From DASQMT01 sp963839615 (GTDB taxonomy: Bacteria; Actinomycetota; Thermoleophilia; Solirubrobacterales; Solirubrobacteraceae), in contig CAWIVY010000007.1 in NCBI GenBank assembly GCA_963839615.1, positions 434,001-498,000 on the forward strand: 64,000 nt of DNA, given 5' to 3'. Shown piece by piece: positions 44,147 through 56,715 of the stretch. Positions within the stretch are counted from its first letter, which is position 1; each line of letters begins with the position of its first letter. Below the pieces are notes generated by a model. It did not search any database, had not been told where the DNA came from, and saw only the letters and a list, made by a program, of their open reading frames with translations. The position numbers and the translations under genes were made by a program.

Positions 44147-46660
44147 CTACTCGGGCGCGATCTCGCCGCCGCCGGTGCTCGGCGGCTGCTCCGCCGGAGG
44201 CTGCTCCGCGGGCGCCGGCTCCTCCGCGGCCGGCGGCTCGGGAGCCGGGGCCTCGGGCGCGGGCGCCGGGCCGGTGCCGCCCTCGCCGCTCGGGGCGGTG
44301 TCGTCGGTCTCGGGCGCCGGCGTGGTCGGCGCGACCGTGCCGGGCGTCTCGGGCGCCGGCGTCGTCGGCACGACCGGCTCCTCCGGATCCTCCGGGTCCT
44401 CCTTGCCGTAGCCCTCGAACGTCCGCGCCGTGTCCATGAACGACTTCCAGATCGCGGCCGGGTAGGTGCCGCCGGCGACCGGCTGGCCGTTGAACTCGGT
44501 CTGCATCGGCACCAGCTTGTCCGGGTAGCCGACCCAGACCGCGACGGTCAGCTCCTTCGTCCAGCCGACGAACCAGGCGTCGCCGTAGTTCTCCGTCGTG
44601 CCGGTCTTGCCCGCCACGAACGCTCCGGGGATCTGGGCGCGCACGCCGGTGCCGGTCGTGACGACCGTCGACAGGATCGAGGCGACCTGGTCGGCGACGG
44701 ACTGCTTGAGCACCGGCCACTCGAGCCGCTCGTTCACGGCCTTCTCCCCGTTCGGGAGCGTGACCGGCTCGATCTTGCCGTCGTCGGGCTTGCCGATCTT
44801 GCGGATGCCGACCGGGCCGGGGGAGGGGATCCCGAGCTCCTTGCGGTCGACCGCGCCCGGGCTCATCGTGCCGTAGGTGAACCGGCCGCGGCGGGCGAGC
44901 GTCTCGTAGGCGTGCGCCATGTCGAGCGGCGTGACGCCCTGGCTCAGGCCGCCGAGCGTCATCGCGAAGTTGTGCGAGACGGGGGTGCGGATGCCCATGC
45001 GGCGCGCCAGGGTCGCGATCTTGCGCGTGCCGACCTTGATGCCGACCTGTGCGAAGACGGAGTTGTCGGAGTACGTCGTCGCGGTGCGCAGGCTGCGTAC
45101 GCCGGCGTAGGCGTCCTCGTAGTTGTTGACCTCGAACGCCTCGGTGCACTTGCCCTTCTTGTGCGTCACGCAGTGCGACATCTTGCGCGACTCCCAGGTC
45201 GAGTCGGGCGAGATGCCGCTGTCGAGCGCCTGAGAGAGCACGAACGGCTTGAACGCGGAGCCCGGCTGGCGCTGGCCCTGTGTCGCGAGGTTGAACGGCG
45301 CGGTCGAGTAGTCGTCGCCGCCGACCATCGCGAGCACCTCGCCGGTGTCGTTCTTGATCGCGACGAGCGAGGCGCGCGGGCCGTCCTCGTAGGGCAGCCA
45401 CGCCTCGACCGCCTGCTCGGCCGCGTCCTGGAGCCGCGAGTCGAGCGTCGTCTGGACCGTGAGGCCGCCCTCGAAGGCGCGCCGGGCGCCCTCCTGGCCG
45501 CCGCCGAGCTTGTCGACGACCTGCTGCTTGACCCAGGAGGTGAAGTACGGGTAGCGCGTGTCCTCGACCGGCGGCCGGATGTCCTTGCTCGTCGGCAGCG
45601 ACGTCAGCAGCGCCTCCTGCTGCTGCGCGGGCGTGATGAACTTCTGCTCGACCATCCGCCGCAGCACCAGCGCGCGGCGCGCGCCCGCCGCCTCGCGCTC
45701 CGAGAGCGGGTCGTAGCCGCTCGGCGAGGCGACCATGCCGGCGATCAGCGCTGCCTCCGCCGGCGACAGCACCTGCGCGCAGCGCTGGCCCGGTTCGCCG
45801 CAGCCGGGATGGCTGCTGCCGAAGTAGGTGCGCGCGGCCGCCTCGATCCCGTACGCGCCGTTGCCGAAGTAGATCGTGTTGAGGTAGTTGCGCAAGATCC
45901 GCTCCTTGGACCACTTGCGCGTGATCTGGTAGGCGAGCGCGGCCTCGCGGAGCTTGTTGAAGAGCGTGCGCTCGTCCTGCGCGGCCATCGCGTTCTTGAC
46001 GAACTGCATCGTGATCGTCGAGCCGCCCTGGACGGCCTCCTGCGCGCGGATGTCCGCGTACAGCGCGCGCCCGATGCCGCGCAGGTCGATGCCGGCGTTC
46101 GTGTAGAAGCGGCGGTCCTCGATCGCGATGATCGCCTGCTTCATCACGGGCGCGATCTCGCTCGATTGCAGGAAGATCCGCTTCTGGTTCCCGGTCAGCA
46201 TGCCGAGCTTGACGCCGTTGCGGTCCTCGAGCACGGAGTTGCGTCCGGCCGGCTCCTCGAGCGAGGGCAGGTCGGAGGTGACGGCCATCATCATCCCGAA
46301 GAGCGTCGAGACGATCGCGAGGATGATCAGCCCGAGCAGCACGCCGAACACGCGCAGCTTGCGGATCCGCAGGCGCGCGACGATCGGCTCCTCGCGCAGC
46401 ATGGAGACGGTGGCGCCCTCCTCGGGCTCGGCCTCGGGCTCCGGCGGCGGGGCCGCCTTGGCCCGGCGCGCTCTGCGGGCGCGGCGCTGCTCGTCGGGCG
46501 AGGGCTCGGCGTCGATGGCGTGGTGCGCGTAGGGCGCTGCCGCCGCGCCGTTGCCGTCCGCGTCCGGCTTCTCCTGGGGCGGTACCGCAGGCTCGCCCTC
46601 AGGGGGCGTTCGCATGGCGAGGTCGCCGGCCGGGTGGGTGTCGCGCTCGGATTCGCTCAT
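44147..46660 (-). CDS. class A penicillin-binding protein (PBP1A-like)
   Basis: An 837-aa bifunctional peptidoglycan synthase. A charged Pro/Ala-rich cytoplasmic tail (1-98), one membrane helix (about 103-125), a GT51 glycosyltransferase (about 145-330; AIEDRRFYTNAGIDLRGI with the catalytic Glu, then GGSTITMQFVKN) and a transpeptidase domain with SAFK, SDN and KTGTTENYGDAWF. The last about 85 residues are a repetitive Pro/Glu/Thr/Ala tail facing the wall. ATG 46660 (MSESERD) was chosen; the frame is open for about 43 further codons. There is a small hairpin in the untranslated part (46678-46695). Confidence 0.92.
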   Translation of the reverse strand: MSESERDTHPAGDLAMRTPPEGEPAVPPQEKPDADGNGAAAAPYAHHAIDAEPSPDEQRRARRARRAKAAPPPEPEAEPEEGATVSMLREEPIVARLRIRKLRVFGVLLGLIILAIVSTLFGMMMAVTSDLPSLEEPAGRNSVLEDRNGVKLGMLTGNQKRIFLQSSEIAPVMKQAIIAIEDRRFYTNAGIDLRGIGRALYADIRAQEAVQGGSTITMQFVKNAMAAQDERTLFNKLREAALAYQITRKWSKERILRNYLNTIYFGNGAYGIEAAARTYFGSSHPGCGEPGQRCAQVLSPAEAALIAGMVASPSGYDPLSEREAAGARRALVLRRMVEQKFITPAQQQEALLTSLPTSKDIRPPVEDTRYPYFTSWVKQQVVDKLGGGQEGARRAFEGGLTVQTTLDSRLQDAAEQAVEAWLPYEDGPRASLVAIKNDTGEVLAMVGGDDYSTAPFNLATQGQRQPGSAFKPFVLSQALDSGISPDSTWESRKMSHCVTHKKGKCTEAFEVNNYEDAYAGVRSLRTATTYSDNSVFAQVGIKVGTRKIATLARRMGIRTPVSHNFAMTLGGLSQGVTPLDMAHAYETLARRGRFTYGTMSPGAVDRKELGIPSPGPVGIRKIGKPDDGKIEPVTLPNGEKAVNERLEWPVLKQSVADQVASILSTVVTTGTGVRAQIPGAFVAGKTGTTENYGDAWFVGWTKELTVAVWVGYPDKLVPMQTEFNGQPVAGGTYPAAIWKSFMDTARTFEGYGKEDPEDPEEPVVPTTPAPETPGTVAPTTPAPETDDTAPSGEGGTGPAPAPEAPAPEPPAAEEPAPAEQPPAEQPPSTGGGEIAPE

Positions 46661-46783
46661 ATGCCTGGGCGACGAGCCCGCCCTTCCCAGGCGGGAACCC
46701 GGACCCTTCAGGGAGTGCGGCGCTGCGGCCTCCGGGCGGGTCTCGAAGCAACGCGGTACTCGGGCCGCGCGAGGGCGAGACAT

Positions 46784-46789
46784 TAGCAT
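46784..46789 (+). promoter_or_regulatory. candidate -10 element of tyrS
   Basis: TAGCAT ends eight bases before the tyrS ATG at 46798; no Shine-Dalgarno is visible. Confidence 0.4.
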
Positions 46790-46797
46790 TGGGCCGG

Positions 46798-47982
46798 ATG
46801 GATGAGAGCAACTCCGACGCGGCGCGGGCCGCCGCCCACCTGGCCCGCAACGCGGTCGAATGCCTGCCCGAGGGCGCCCTCGCGGAGCGCATGGCGCAGG
46901 GTCGGCCGCTGCGCGTCAAGCTCGGCCTCGACCCGACCGCGCCCGACATCCACCTCGGTCACACCGTCGTCCTGACCAAGCTGCGCGAGTTCCAGGACGC
47001 GGGGCACACGGTCGTGCTGATCGTGGGCGACTACACAGCGCGCGTGGGCGACCCCTCTGGGCGCTCGGCCACGCGGCCGGTCCTGTCGGGCGAGCAGATC
47101 GACGCCAACGCCGAGACCTACCGGCGCCAGGCGGCGAAGATCCTGCTCACGGACGATCGGCTCGAGGTGCGCCACAACGCGGAGTGGCTCGACATGCCGA
47201 TGGAGGACCTCTTCCGGCTCGCGCGCCATCCGACCGTCGCCCAGCTGCTCGAGCGCGACGACTTCGCGCGGCGCTGGGCCGCGGGCGAGCCGATCTCGCT
47301 GCTCGAGCTGCTCTACCCGGTGCTCCAGGGCTACGACTCGGTCTGCGTGCAGGCCGACGTCGAGCTCGGCGGCACCGACCAGACGTTCAACCTGCTCATG
47401 GGCCGCTCGCTCCAGCAGGCATACGGGCAGCCGCCGCAGGTGGTGCTCACCACGCCCCTGCTCACCGGCATCGACGGCACCCAGAAGATGTCGAAGTCGT
47501 TCGGCAACCACATCGGCGTGACCGATGCGCCGGGGGAGATGTACGGCAAGACGCTGCGCATCCCCGACGAGCAGATCGCGCCGTGGTTCTCGCTGCTGCT
47601 CGGCAGCGAGCCGCCGGCGGGCGCCGGCCCGCGCGACGCCAAGCGCGCCCTCGCGCGCGCGCTCGTGACGCGCTTCCACGACGAGGCCGCGGCGGCCGCG
47701 GCGGAGGCCGGGTTCGATCGCGTCTTCATCGAGCACGAGCTGCCCGACGAGATCGAGGAGGCGGTGGTGGCGGCCCAGAACGGGACGGTGCACCTGCCGG
47801 CCGTGATCGCCGAGGTCTTCGGCCGCTCGCGTTCAGAGGCCCGCCGGACGCTGGCCCAGGGGGGCGTGAAGGTCGACGGCAAGGCGCTCGCGCCCGACGT
47901 CCTCGACGTGCCCGCGGGTGACCTCGACGGGCGCGTGCTGCAGCTGGGCAAGCGGCATTTCCGCCGCATACGCATCGCCTGA
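46798..47982 (+). CDS. tyrS: tyrosine-tRNA ligase
   Basis: A 394-aa class I aminoacyl-tRNA synthetase. The HIGH motif appears as HLGH (residues 52-55), KMSKS as QKMSKSFGN near residue 230, and GGTDQTFNLLMGR lies in the tyrosine site. A C-terminal S4 RNA-binding domain covers about 330-390 (AEVFGRSRSEARRTLAQGGVKV split). This is the longer-spacer type related to TyrRZ. ATG 46798 was preferred over the TTG at 46789. It stands alone between the PBP gene and the rRNA operon. Confidence 0.93.
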   Translation: MDESNSDAARAAAHLARNAVECLPEGALAERMAQGRPLRVKLGLDPTAPDIHLGHTVVLTKLREFQDAGHTVVLIVGDYTARVGDPSGRSATRPVLSGEQIDANAETYRRQAAKILLTDDRLEVRHNAEWLDMPMEDLFRLARHPTVAQLLERDDFARRWAAGEPISLLELLYPVLQGYDSVCVQADVELGGTDQTFNLLMGRSLQQAYGQPPQVVLTTPLLTGIDGTQKMSKSFGNHIGVTDAPGEMYGKTLRIPDEQIAPWFSLLLGSEPPAGAGPRDAKRALARALVTRFHDEAAAAAAEAGFDRVFIEHELPDEIEEAVVAAQNGTVHLPAVIAEVFGRSRSEARRTLAQGGVKVDGKALAPDVLDVPAGDLDGRVLQLGKRHFRRIRIA

Positions 47983-48024
47983 TCCGGTGCTAAGCTGCGC
48001 GGCCGCTGTGGGTGCCACGGCGCC

Positions 48025-48053
48025 TTCCGAAGGCCTGGGGGGTGCGCTACACT
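48025..48053 (+). promoter_or_regulatory. candidate rrn promoter
   Basis: TTCCGA (48025-48030) and TACACT (48048-48053) with a 17-nt spacer, followed by a GC-poor-to-rich junction. It is the best hexamer pair in the leader, but the -35 is weak and other starts are possible. Confidence 0.35.
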
Positions 48054-48133
48054 CCAGTGTCCGCTCGGGGTAACCCGAGCCGCGCCGTGCCCGGAGGAAT
48101 CCCCTCTGGCCCGCAAGAGCGCGACGGTCTTTG

Positions 48134-48151
48134 AAAACTCAACAGCATGCG
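48134..48151 (+). repeat. left arm of the 16S rRNA processing stem
   Basis: These 18 bases are the exact reverse complement of 50010-50027 behind 16S. Paired in the primary transcript they form the long helix that RNase III normally cuts to release pre-16S. Confidence 0.75.
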
Positions 48152-48334
48152 CACCAAGCGGTCTTCATACCGGCCGTTTGATGTGCGTCCAGGTTCGACC
48201 CTGGCCGCAAGGCCAGGCCAGAAATCAAAGCAGTACCGCAGTACCCCGTCGAAGCGCCCGGGTTCGCCTCTGTGTACTGGCGGCCCAAAGTAGTGGCGTA
48301 AAGACAAATCAACTCATACGTGAGTTAGAAGTTC

Positions 48335-49884
<1,550 letters not shown>

Positions 49885-50009
49885 GGGAAGTCTCCAGGAT
49901 TGGAGCGCCTGAACCGCCTTCGGGTCGCACAACGCGGCGCGATGAGCGGCCAGGTCCTAGTACGTCGACCGAGTCTGGACTCCAGGTGCGCGCCCTCGGG
50001 CGGGTGCCT

Positions 50010-50027
50010 CGCATGCTGTTGAGTTTT
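50010..50027 (+). repeat. right arm of the 16S rRNA processing stem
   Basis: Perfect 18-base complement of 48134-48151 in the leader. Confidence 0.75.
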
Positions 50028-50065
50028 GAGAGACCGGCGGCCAGTCCGGCCGGCGTCTTTTGCGC

Positions 50066-50085
50066 GGTCCTTGAAAACTGTACAG
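50066..50085 (+). repeat. left arm of the 23S rRNA processing stem
   Basis: These 20 bases pair with 53161-53180 behind 23S at 18 Watson-Crick positions and two G-U, forming the pre-23S helix. Confidence 0.7.
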
Positions 50086-50143
50086 TTTTTCCAATGTAAC
50101 GGGTATCACCACGTGCTCGACCTCGTGTCGAGTACGAGATCAC

Positions 50144-53136
<2,993 letters not shown>

Positions 53137-53160
53137 TTGATATCCCGTTCTGCGGAAAAG

Positions 53161-53180
53161 CTGTGCAGTTTTGAGGGACC
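53161..53180 (+). repeat. right arm of the 23S rRNA processing stem
   Basis: Pairs with 50066-50085 (18 of 20 plus two G-U). Confidence 0.7.
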
Positions 53181-53198
53181 GCTCGGTCTCGCTCAATT

Positions 53199-53315
53199 TC
53201 CGGTGGCTATTGCGTGGGGGAAACACCTCTTCCCATTCCGAACAGAGCAGTTAAGCCCCACAGCGCCGATGGTACTTGGCTCGCAAGGGCCTGGGAGAGT
53301 AGGTCGCCGCCGGTT
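53199..53315 (+). rRNA. rrf: 5S ribosomal RNA
   Basis: About 117 nt. TCCGGTGGC at the 5' end pairs with GCCGCCGG at the 3' end, and the conserved loop CCATTCCGAACAGAGCAGTTAAG is split over 53233-53256. It lies 62 bp behind 23S and 6 bp before the terminator. Confidence 0.92.
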
Positions 53316-53321
53316 TCTTCC

Positions 53322-53350
53322 GACGAGCCGCCCTAGGGCGGCTCGTCTTC
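53322..53350 (+). terminator. rrn operon terminator
   Basis: A perfect 12-bp stem (53322-53333 with 53336-53347) followed by TTCGTTCT, right behind 5S. The strongest intrinsic terminator in the window. Confidence 0.85.
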
Positions 53351-53506
53351 GTTCTGGGCCGCGGCCGCGTCACGCCGGCGAGCCCCGAGACAGCACTCGG
53401 GCCGCCCCGTGAGGGACGGCCCGAGAGGCGTTGAAGTCCGGCGCCCCGGGGAGGGCGCCAGGCCGTCAGGCGCTCCCGTCCTCCCAGACCGGGCGCCTTC
53501 GGGCGG

Positions 53507-53812
53507 TCAGGCCCGCCTGGTGGCCGGGCGATGTACCGGCGTGCGGCAGACCTGTGCGCGCGGGCGGACCATGCCGCCACGGCGCCTGGATGGCTGACGG
53601 GTTAGTCGTCTGCGGTGCGGGTGGGCGGCGGTGGGGGCGATCGACCCAGCGGAGGGTGAAGGGCCCGGCCGGGGAGCCGGGTCCTCCGCATCCGCGAAGT
53701 CGAGTGTTGCCTCGCCCAGCGTCGCGAACTCGAGTGCCGTTCCCACGGCACCACGCACCAGCTCGCGAAGCGAGCGTCTGTTCGGTCGACGTGTCGTCAG
53801 CTCTGGGAACAT
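53507..53812 (-). CDS. candidate 101-aa small protein, doubtful
   Basis: From ATG 53812 the frame gives a 45-residue part with a protein-like look (RRSLRELVRGAVGTALEFAT, then LGEATLDFADAEDP), followed by a Pro/Arg-rich tail that looks like non-coding GC-rich sequence. GC at third positions is only about two-thirds, below the usual level here, and no ribosome-binding site is seen. The first part could be a real short helical protein whose natural stop has been lost. Function unknown. Confidence 0.25.
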   Translation of the reverse strand: MFPELTTRRPNRRSLRELVRGAVGTALEFATLGEATLDFADAEDPAPRPGPSPSAGSIAPTAAHPHRRRLTRQPSRRRGGMVRPRAQVCRTPVHRPATRRA

Positions 53813-53978
53813 GTGTTCGGAAAGGTAGGAGCAGCGTCGGACGGAACGGGCGCCGCACCTGATCGCCTCCGGGTCGGATTTGGCTCTGGAACGCGCAAAA
53901 TCGGCTGCGATCCTGCAACGGTTCTTGCAAGCCGCTCGCGTTCCTCGGGAGCTGATGATCAGCGTCGCGGAGGCCGGG

Positions 53979-53984
53979 TAGCCT
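53979..53984 (+). promoter_or_regulatory. candidate -10 element of the DUF389 gene
   Basis: TAGCCT ends seven bases before the GTG at 53992; no Shine-Dalgarno. Confidence 0.4.
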
Positions 53985-53991
53985 CCGCCCC

Positions 53992-55002
53992 GTGATCCAC
54001 CTGCGGATCGTCGCACGGGGCGGCAAGACGGATGGCGCGCTCGAGCTGCTCGAGGGGTCGCAATCGGTCTGCAACGTCGTGCTGCTCGCCGGGACCGCAC
54101 GCGACCCCACCGGGGACGTGATCCTGGCCGACGTCGCGCGCGAGGACGCCAGCGTGGTGATCTCCGACCTCAAGGAGCTCGGGATCGCGCGCGACGGCGC
54201 GATCACCCTGGAGGAGATCGACACCCAGATCTCCGACCTCGCCGAGCGGGCGGTCGGGCATGCGAGGGGGGCGCCGGCCGACGCCGTCGTGTGGGAGGAG
54301 GTCGAGGCGCGCACGAGCGAGAACGTCGAGCTGTCGGCGACGTTCGTCGCGTTCATGCTGATCGCGACTCTGCTCGCGGCGGTCGGCATCTATCAGGACT
54401 CGCCGATCCTGATCGTCGGCGCGATGGTCGTCGGGCCGGAGTTCGGGCCCCTGGCCGGCTTCTGTGTCGCCGCCGTGAACAAGCGCCGCGATCTGGCGCT
54501 GCGCTCGGGGCTGGCGCTGGCCGTCGGCTTCCCCCTGGGGATCGCCGGCGTCTACCTGGCGACGCTGGCCTTCAGGGCGATCGGGCTGTTCGAGGACAGC
54601 TTCACCCAGGAGGGCCACAGCTTCGCGAACTTCATCGCCGAGCCGGACTTCTTCTCCTTCTTCGTCGCCGCCTGTGCGGGCGCCGCCGGCGTGCTCAGCC
54701 TGAGCACGGCGAAGTCGGGCGCCCTGATCGGCGTGCTGATCTCCGTCACGACCATCCCCGCGGCCGCCAACATCGGCGTCGCCGCCGCCTACCAGGACTG
54801 GTCGAGCTGGCGCGGCAGCATGGCGCAGCTGGCGATCAACCTCGGCTCGATCGTCGCTGCGGGCAGCCTCGTGCTCTATCTCCAGCGCCTGCTCTACGTC
54901 CGCCGCAAGGCCCGCCACCTTGGCGACCCGGAGCGTCGCGCAGCCGGGCTCCCGGCTACACCGAAGAGCCGAGCGAGGACCAGATCTCGATCTTCGTCCT
55001 GA
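53992..55002 (+). CDS. DUF389 (TIGR00341-like) membrane protein
   Basis: A 336-aa protein with a soluble N-terminal domain (about 1-100) that looks like a ligand-binding alpha/beta fold, then six or so helices. The family core is SPILIVGAMVVGPEFGPL near residue 140 and STAKSGALIGVLISVTTIPAAANIG near residue 245 (split). The biochemical role of DUF389 is unknown. A basic tail of about 25 residues overlaps the convergent dehydrogenase gene by 47 bp, so the natural end may have been earlier. Confidence 0.83.
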   Translation: MIHLRIVARGGKTDGALELLEGSQSVCNVVLLAGTARDPTGDVILADVAREDASVVISDLKELGIARDGAITLEEIDTQISDLAERAVGHARGAPADAVVWEEVEARTSENVELSATFVAFMLIATLLAAVGIYQDSPILIVGAMVVGPEFGPLAGFCVAAVNKRRDLALRSGLALAVGFPLGIAGVYLATLAFRAIGLFEDSFTQEGHSFANFIAEPDFFSFFVAACAGAAGVLSLSTAKSGALIGVLISVTTIPAAANIGVAAAYQDWSSWRGSMAQLAINLGSIVAAGSLVLYLQRLLYVRRKARHLGDPERRAAGLPATPKSRARTRSRSSS

Positions 55003-56065
55003 CCTTTTCGATGGCGGCGTCCGTGAACTCGGTCGTCGTGGCGTGCCCGCCGAGGTCGAACGTCTTGACGCCGCCCGCCGTCGTCTCGAGCGTGCCCTCG
55101 TAGATCGCGCGCGATGCCCGCTCGGCGCCCGGGACGCCCTTCGCGGCGGCCTGGCCCAGCACCGCGGCGCACGCGAGGATCATCGCCATCGGGTTGGCGA
55201 GGTCCTTGCCCTGCAGCGACGGCGCCGTCCCGTGCGGGGCCTCGGCCATCGCGACGTCGACCGCGAAGTCGTCGTCGAAACTCAGCAGGATCGACTCGGC
55301 GCCCGCGATCGAGCCGAACATCGGCATCACCATGTCCGACAGGCAGTCGCCGTCGCGGTTCAGCGCCGGGATCACGAGCGGCACGTCCGCGGCGCCGCTC
55401 AGCAGCCCTGCGTAGGTCGCGTCGATCAGAACCGGCCGGTACTCGACCTCGGGATGGCGCTCGGCGGAGGCGTCCATCTCCTCCTTGAGCATCCCCTCGT
55501 AGACGGGCGAGACCGTCCACTTCGGGCCGCCGTAGACACGCGCTCCGGAGCGTTCGGCGGCGCGGAACGCGAACTCCGCCACGGCGCGGCAGACGTCGCG
55601 CGTGATCCGCTCGGTGCGCAACGCGACCTCGCCGATCGACCCCGCCTCGCCCTCGCGCCACTGCTCGGCGCCGTAGGCGTCGCCGACCGCCATGCGCACG
55701 ACGGAGATCGGGTAGTGCACGCCCGAGACCGGGCCGACGGCGCCGGGGATCCGCCGCCCGGTACGGATGATGACCTTGCCGTCGACCTCCTCGCGCAGGA
55801 TCCGGTTGGGGGAGCCGACGTCGTCGCTGCCCTCCGGCGTCACCGTCGCGGCCTTGAGCCCGAAGCCGGCCACGCGCATCGCCGCCGCGGCCTCGGAGAC
55901 GCAGGCATTGCGCGTCTCGCGCCGGCGCGCGAGCGAGAGGTCGTGGTGCTCGAGCTCGATCTCGATTCCGCAGACGCTCGGATCGAGGACGCGGATCGCC
56001 TGCTCGAGCAGCTCCTGGCCCGTCTCGTCGCCGTCGAGCACGACGATCTTGAGCGGTTCAGCCAT
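54956..56065 (-). CDS. isocitrate/isopropylmalate dehydrogenase family protein, divergent
   Basis: A 369-aa beta-decarboxylating dehydrogenase. The C-terminal half is recognisable (ALNRDGDCLSDMVMPMFGSIAGAES; MAEAPHGTAPSLQGKDLANPMAMILAC), but the start reads VVLDGDETGQELLEQA instead of the usual GDGIGPE, and the common NAD-loop differs. Substrate could be isocitrate, homoisocitrate, isopropylmalate, tartrate or another 2-hydroxyacid. leuB is present elsewhere in the window, so a second IPMDH role is unlikely. Start ATG overlaps the HD gene end by 8 bp. Confidence 0.78.
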   Translation of the reverse strand: MAEPLKIVVLDGDETGQELLEQAIRVLDPSVCGIEIELEHHDLSLARRRETRNACVSEAAAAMRVAGFGLKAATVTPEGSDDVGSPNRILREEVDGKVIIRTGRRIPGAVGPVSGVHYPISVVRMAVGDAYGAEQWREGEAGSIGEVALRTERITRDVCRAVAEFAFRAAERSGARVYGGPKWTVSPVYEGMLKEEMDASAERHPEVEYRPVLIDATYAGLLSGAADVPLVIPALNRDGDCLSDMVMPMFGSIAGAESILLSFDDDFAVDVAMAEAPHGTAPSLQGKDLANPMAMILACAAVLGQAAAKGVPGAERASRAIYEGTLETTAGGVKTFDLGGHATTTEFTDAAIEKVRTKIEIWSSLGSSV

Positions 56066-56648
56066 GCGTCACGGGCTCGGAGCCGTGCAGCTCGAGGTCC
56101 TCCGCACGCTCCTCGAGGGCTGCGATCACGAAGGCCAGGTGCTCGTCGAAGTCGACGCCGAGCTCCTCGGCGCCGCTGCGCAGCTCGTCGCGGTTCACCG
56201 CGGCGGCGAACGCCGGCGTCTTCATCTTCTTCTTCACCGACTTGGGCGTCAGTCCGTGGATCCCGGTCGGGCGCACGTACGCGCACGCCATGACGAAGCC
56301 GGAGAGCTCGTCGACCGCGAACAGCGTCTTCTCCATCGGGCTGTCGCGCGAGACGCCCAGGAAGTCCGCGTGCGAGGCGACCGCGCGCACCAGCTCGGGC
56401 GGGTACCCGCGCGCCTCGAGCTCCTTCAGCGCGATGCGCGGATGGCCGGTCGCCAGATCGGGATGGCGCTCGTAGTCGAGGTCGTGCAGCAGCCCGGTGA
56501 TGCCCCAGAGCTCCTCGTCCTCGCCGAAGCGGCGGGCATACGCGCGCATCGCGGCCTCGACCGCCAGGACGTGCTTGCGCAGCGAGGGCGATTCCGTCCA
56601 CTCGCAGAAGAGGGACCAGGCCTCCGGGCGCGAAAGCACGAGCGACAT
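56058..56648 (-). CDS. HD-domain hydrolase
   Basis: A 196-aa metal-dependent phosphohydrolase-type protein. The metal site is His in LRKHVLAVE, the HD pair in LLHDLDYERHP near residue 54, and a further His in AVASHADFLG. A basic stretch SVKKKMKTP follows. Many such proteins act on nucleotides or alarmones; the substrate is unknown. First gene of a two-gene unit with the dehydrogenase; its start is seven bases behind TAGGGT. Confidence 0.82.
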   Translation of the reverse strand: MSLVLSRPEAWSLFCEWTESPSLRKHVLAVEAAMRAYARRFGEDEELWGITGLLHDLDYERHPDLATGHPRIALKELEARGYPPELVRAVASHADFLGVSRDSPMEKTLFAVDELSGFVMACAYVRPTGIHGLTPKSVKKKMKTPAFAAAVNRDELRSGAEELGVDFDEHLAFVIAALEERAEDLELHGSEPVTHG

Positions 56649-56655
56649 GGCTGGT

Positions 56656-56661
56656 ACCCTA
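56656..56661 (-). promoter_or_regulatory. candidate -10 element of the HD gene
   Basis: TAGGGT on the minus strand, seven bases before the ATG at 56648. Confidence 0.4.
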
Positions 56662-56715
56662 GCCCAGCTTCCGGGCCGGACCCCCGTCCGTCCGGCACCG
56701 TCGCTACCACCTCTG

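Larger units (their letters stand above)
47983..48334 (+). other. rRNA operon promoter and leader region
   Basis: A gene-free stretch of 352 bp. It holds the candidate promoter at 48025-48053, the left arm of the 16S processing stem (48134-48151), a perfect hairpin CTGGCC-GCAA-GGCCAG at 48201-48216 with a GNRA loop, and AACTCA-TACG-TGAGTT at 48311-48326 with a stable UACG loop just before 16S. No tRNA or protein gene was seen. Confidence 0.6.
53351..53991. other. 641-bp gap with a second hairpin and one weak coding candidate
   Basis: No clear gene. A second hairpin pairs 53396-53404 with 53417-53425 (nine perfect pairs) and may back up the rrn terminator. The minus strand has an open frame at 53507-53812, listed separately. 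Base composition is slightly less GC-rich than the genes around it. Confidence 0.6.

Noticed and set aside
53351..53991. Insertion sequence or phage remnant in the gap behind rrn
   Set aside because: No transposase- or integrase-like frame, terminal inverted repeats or target duplications could be seen.
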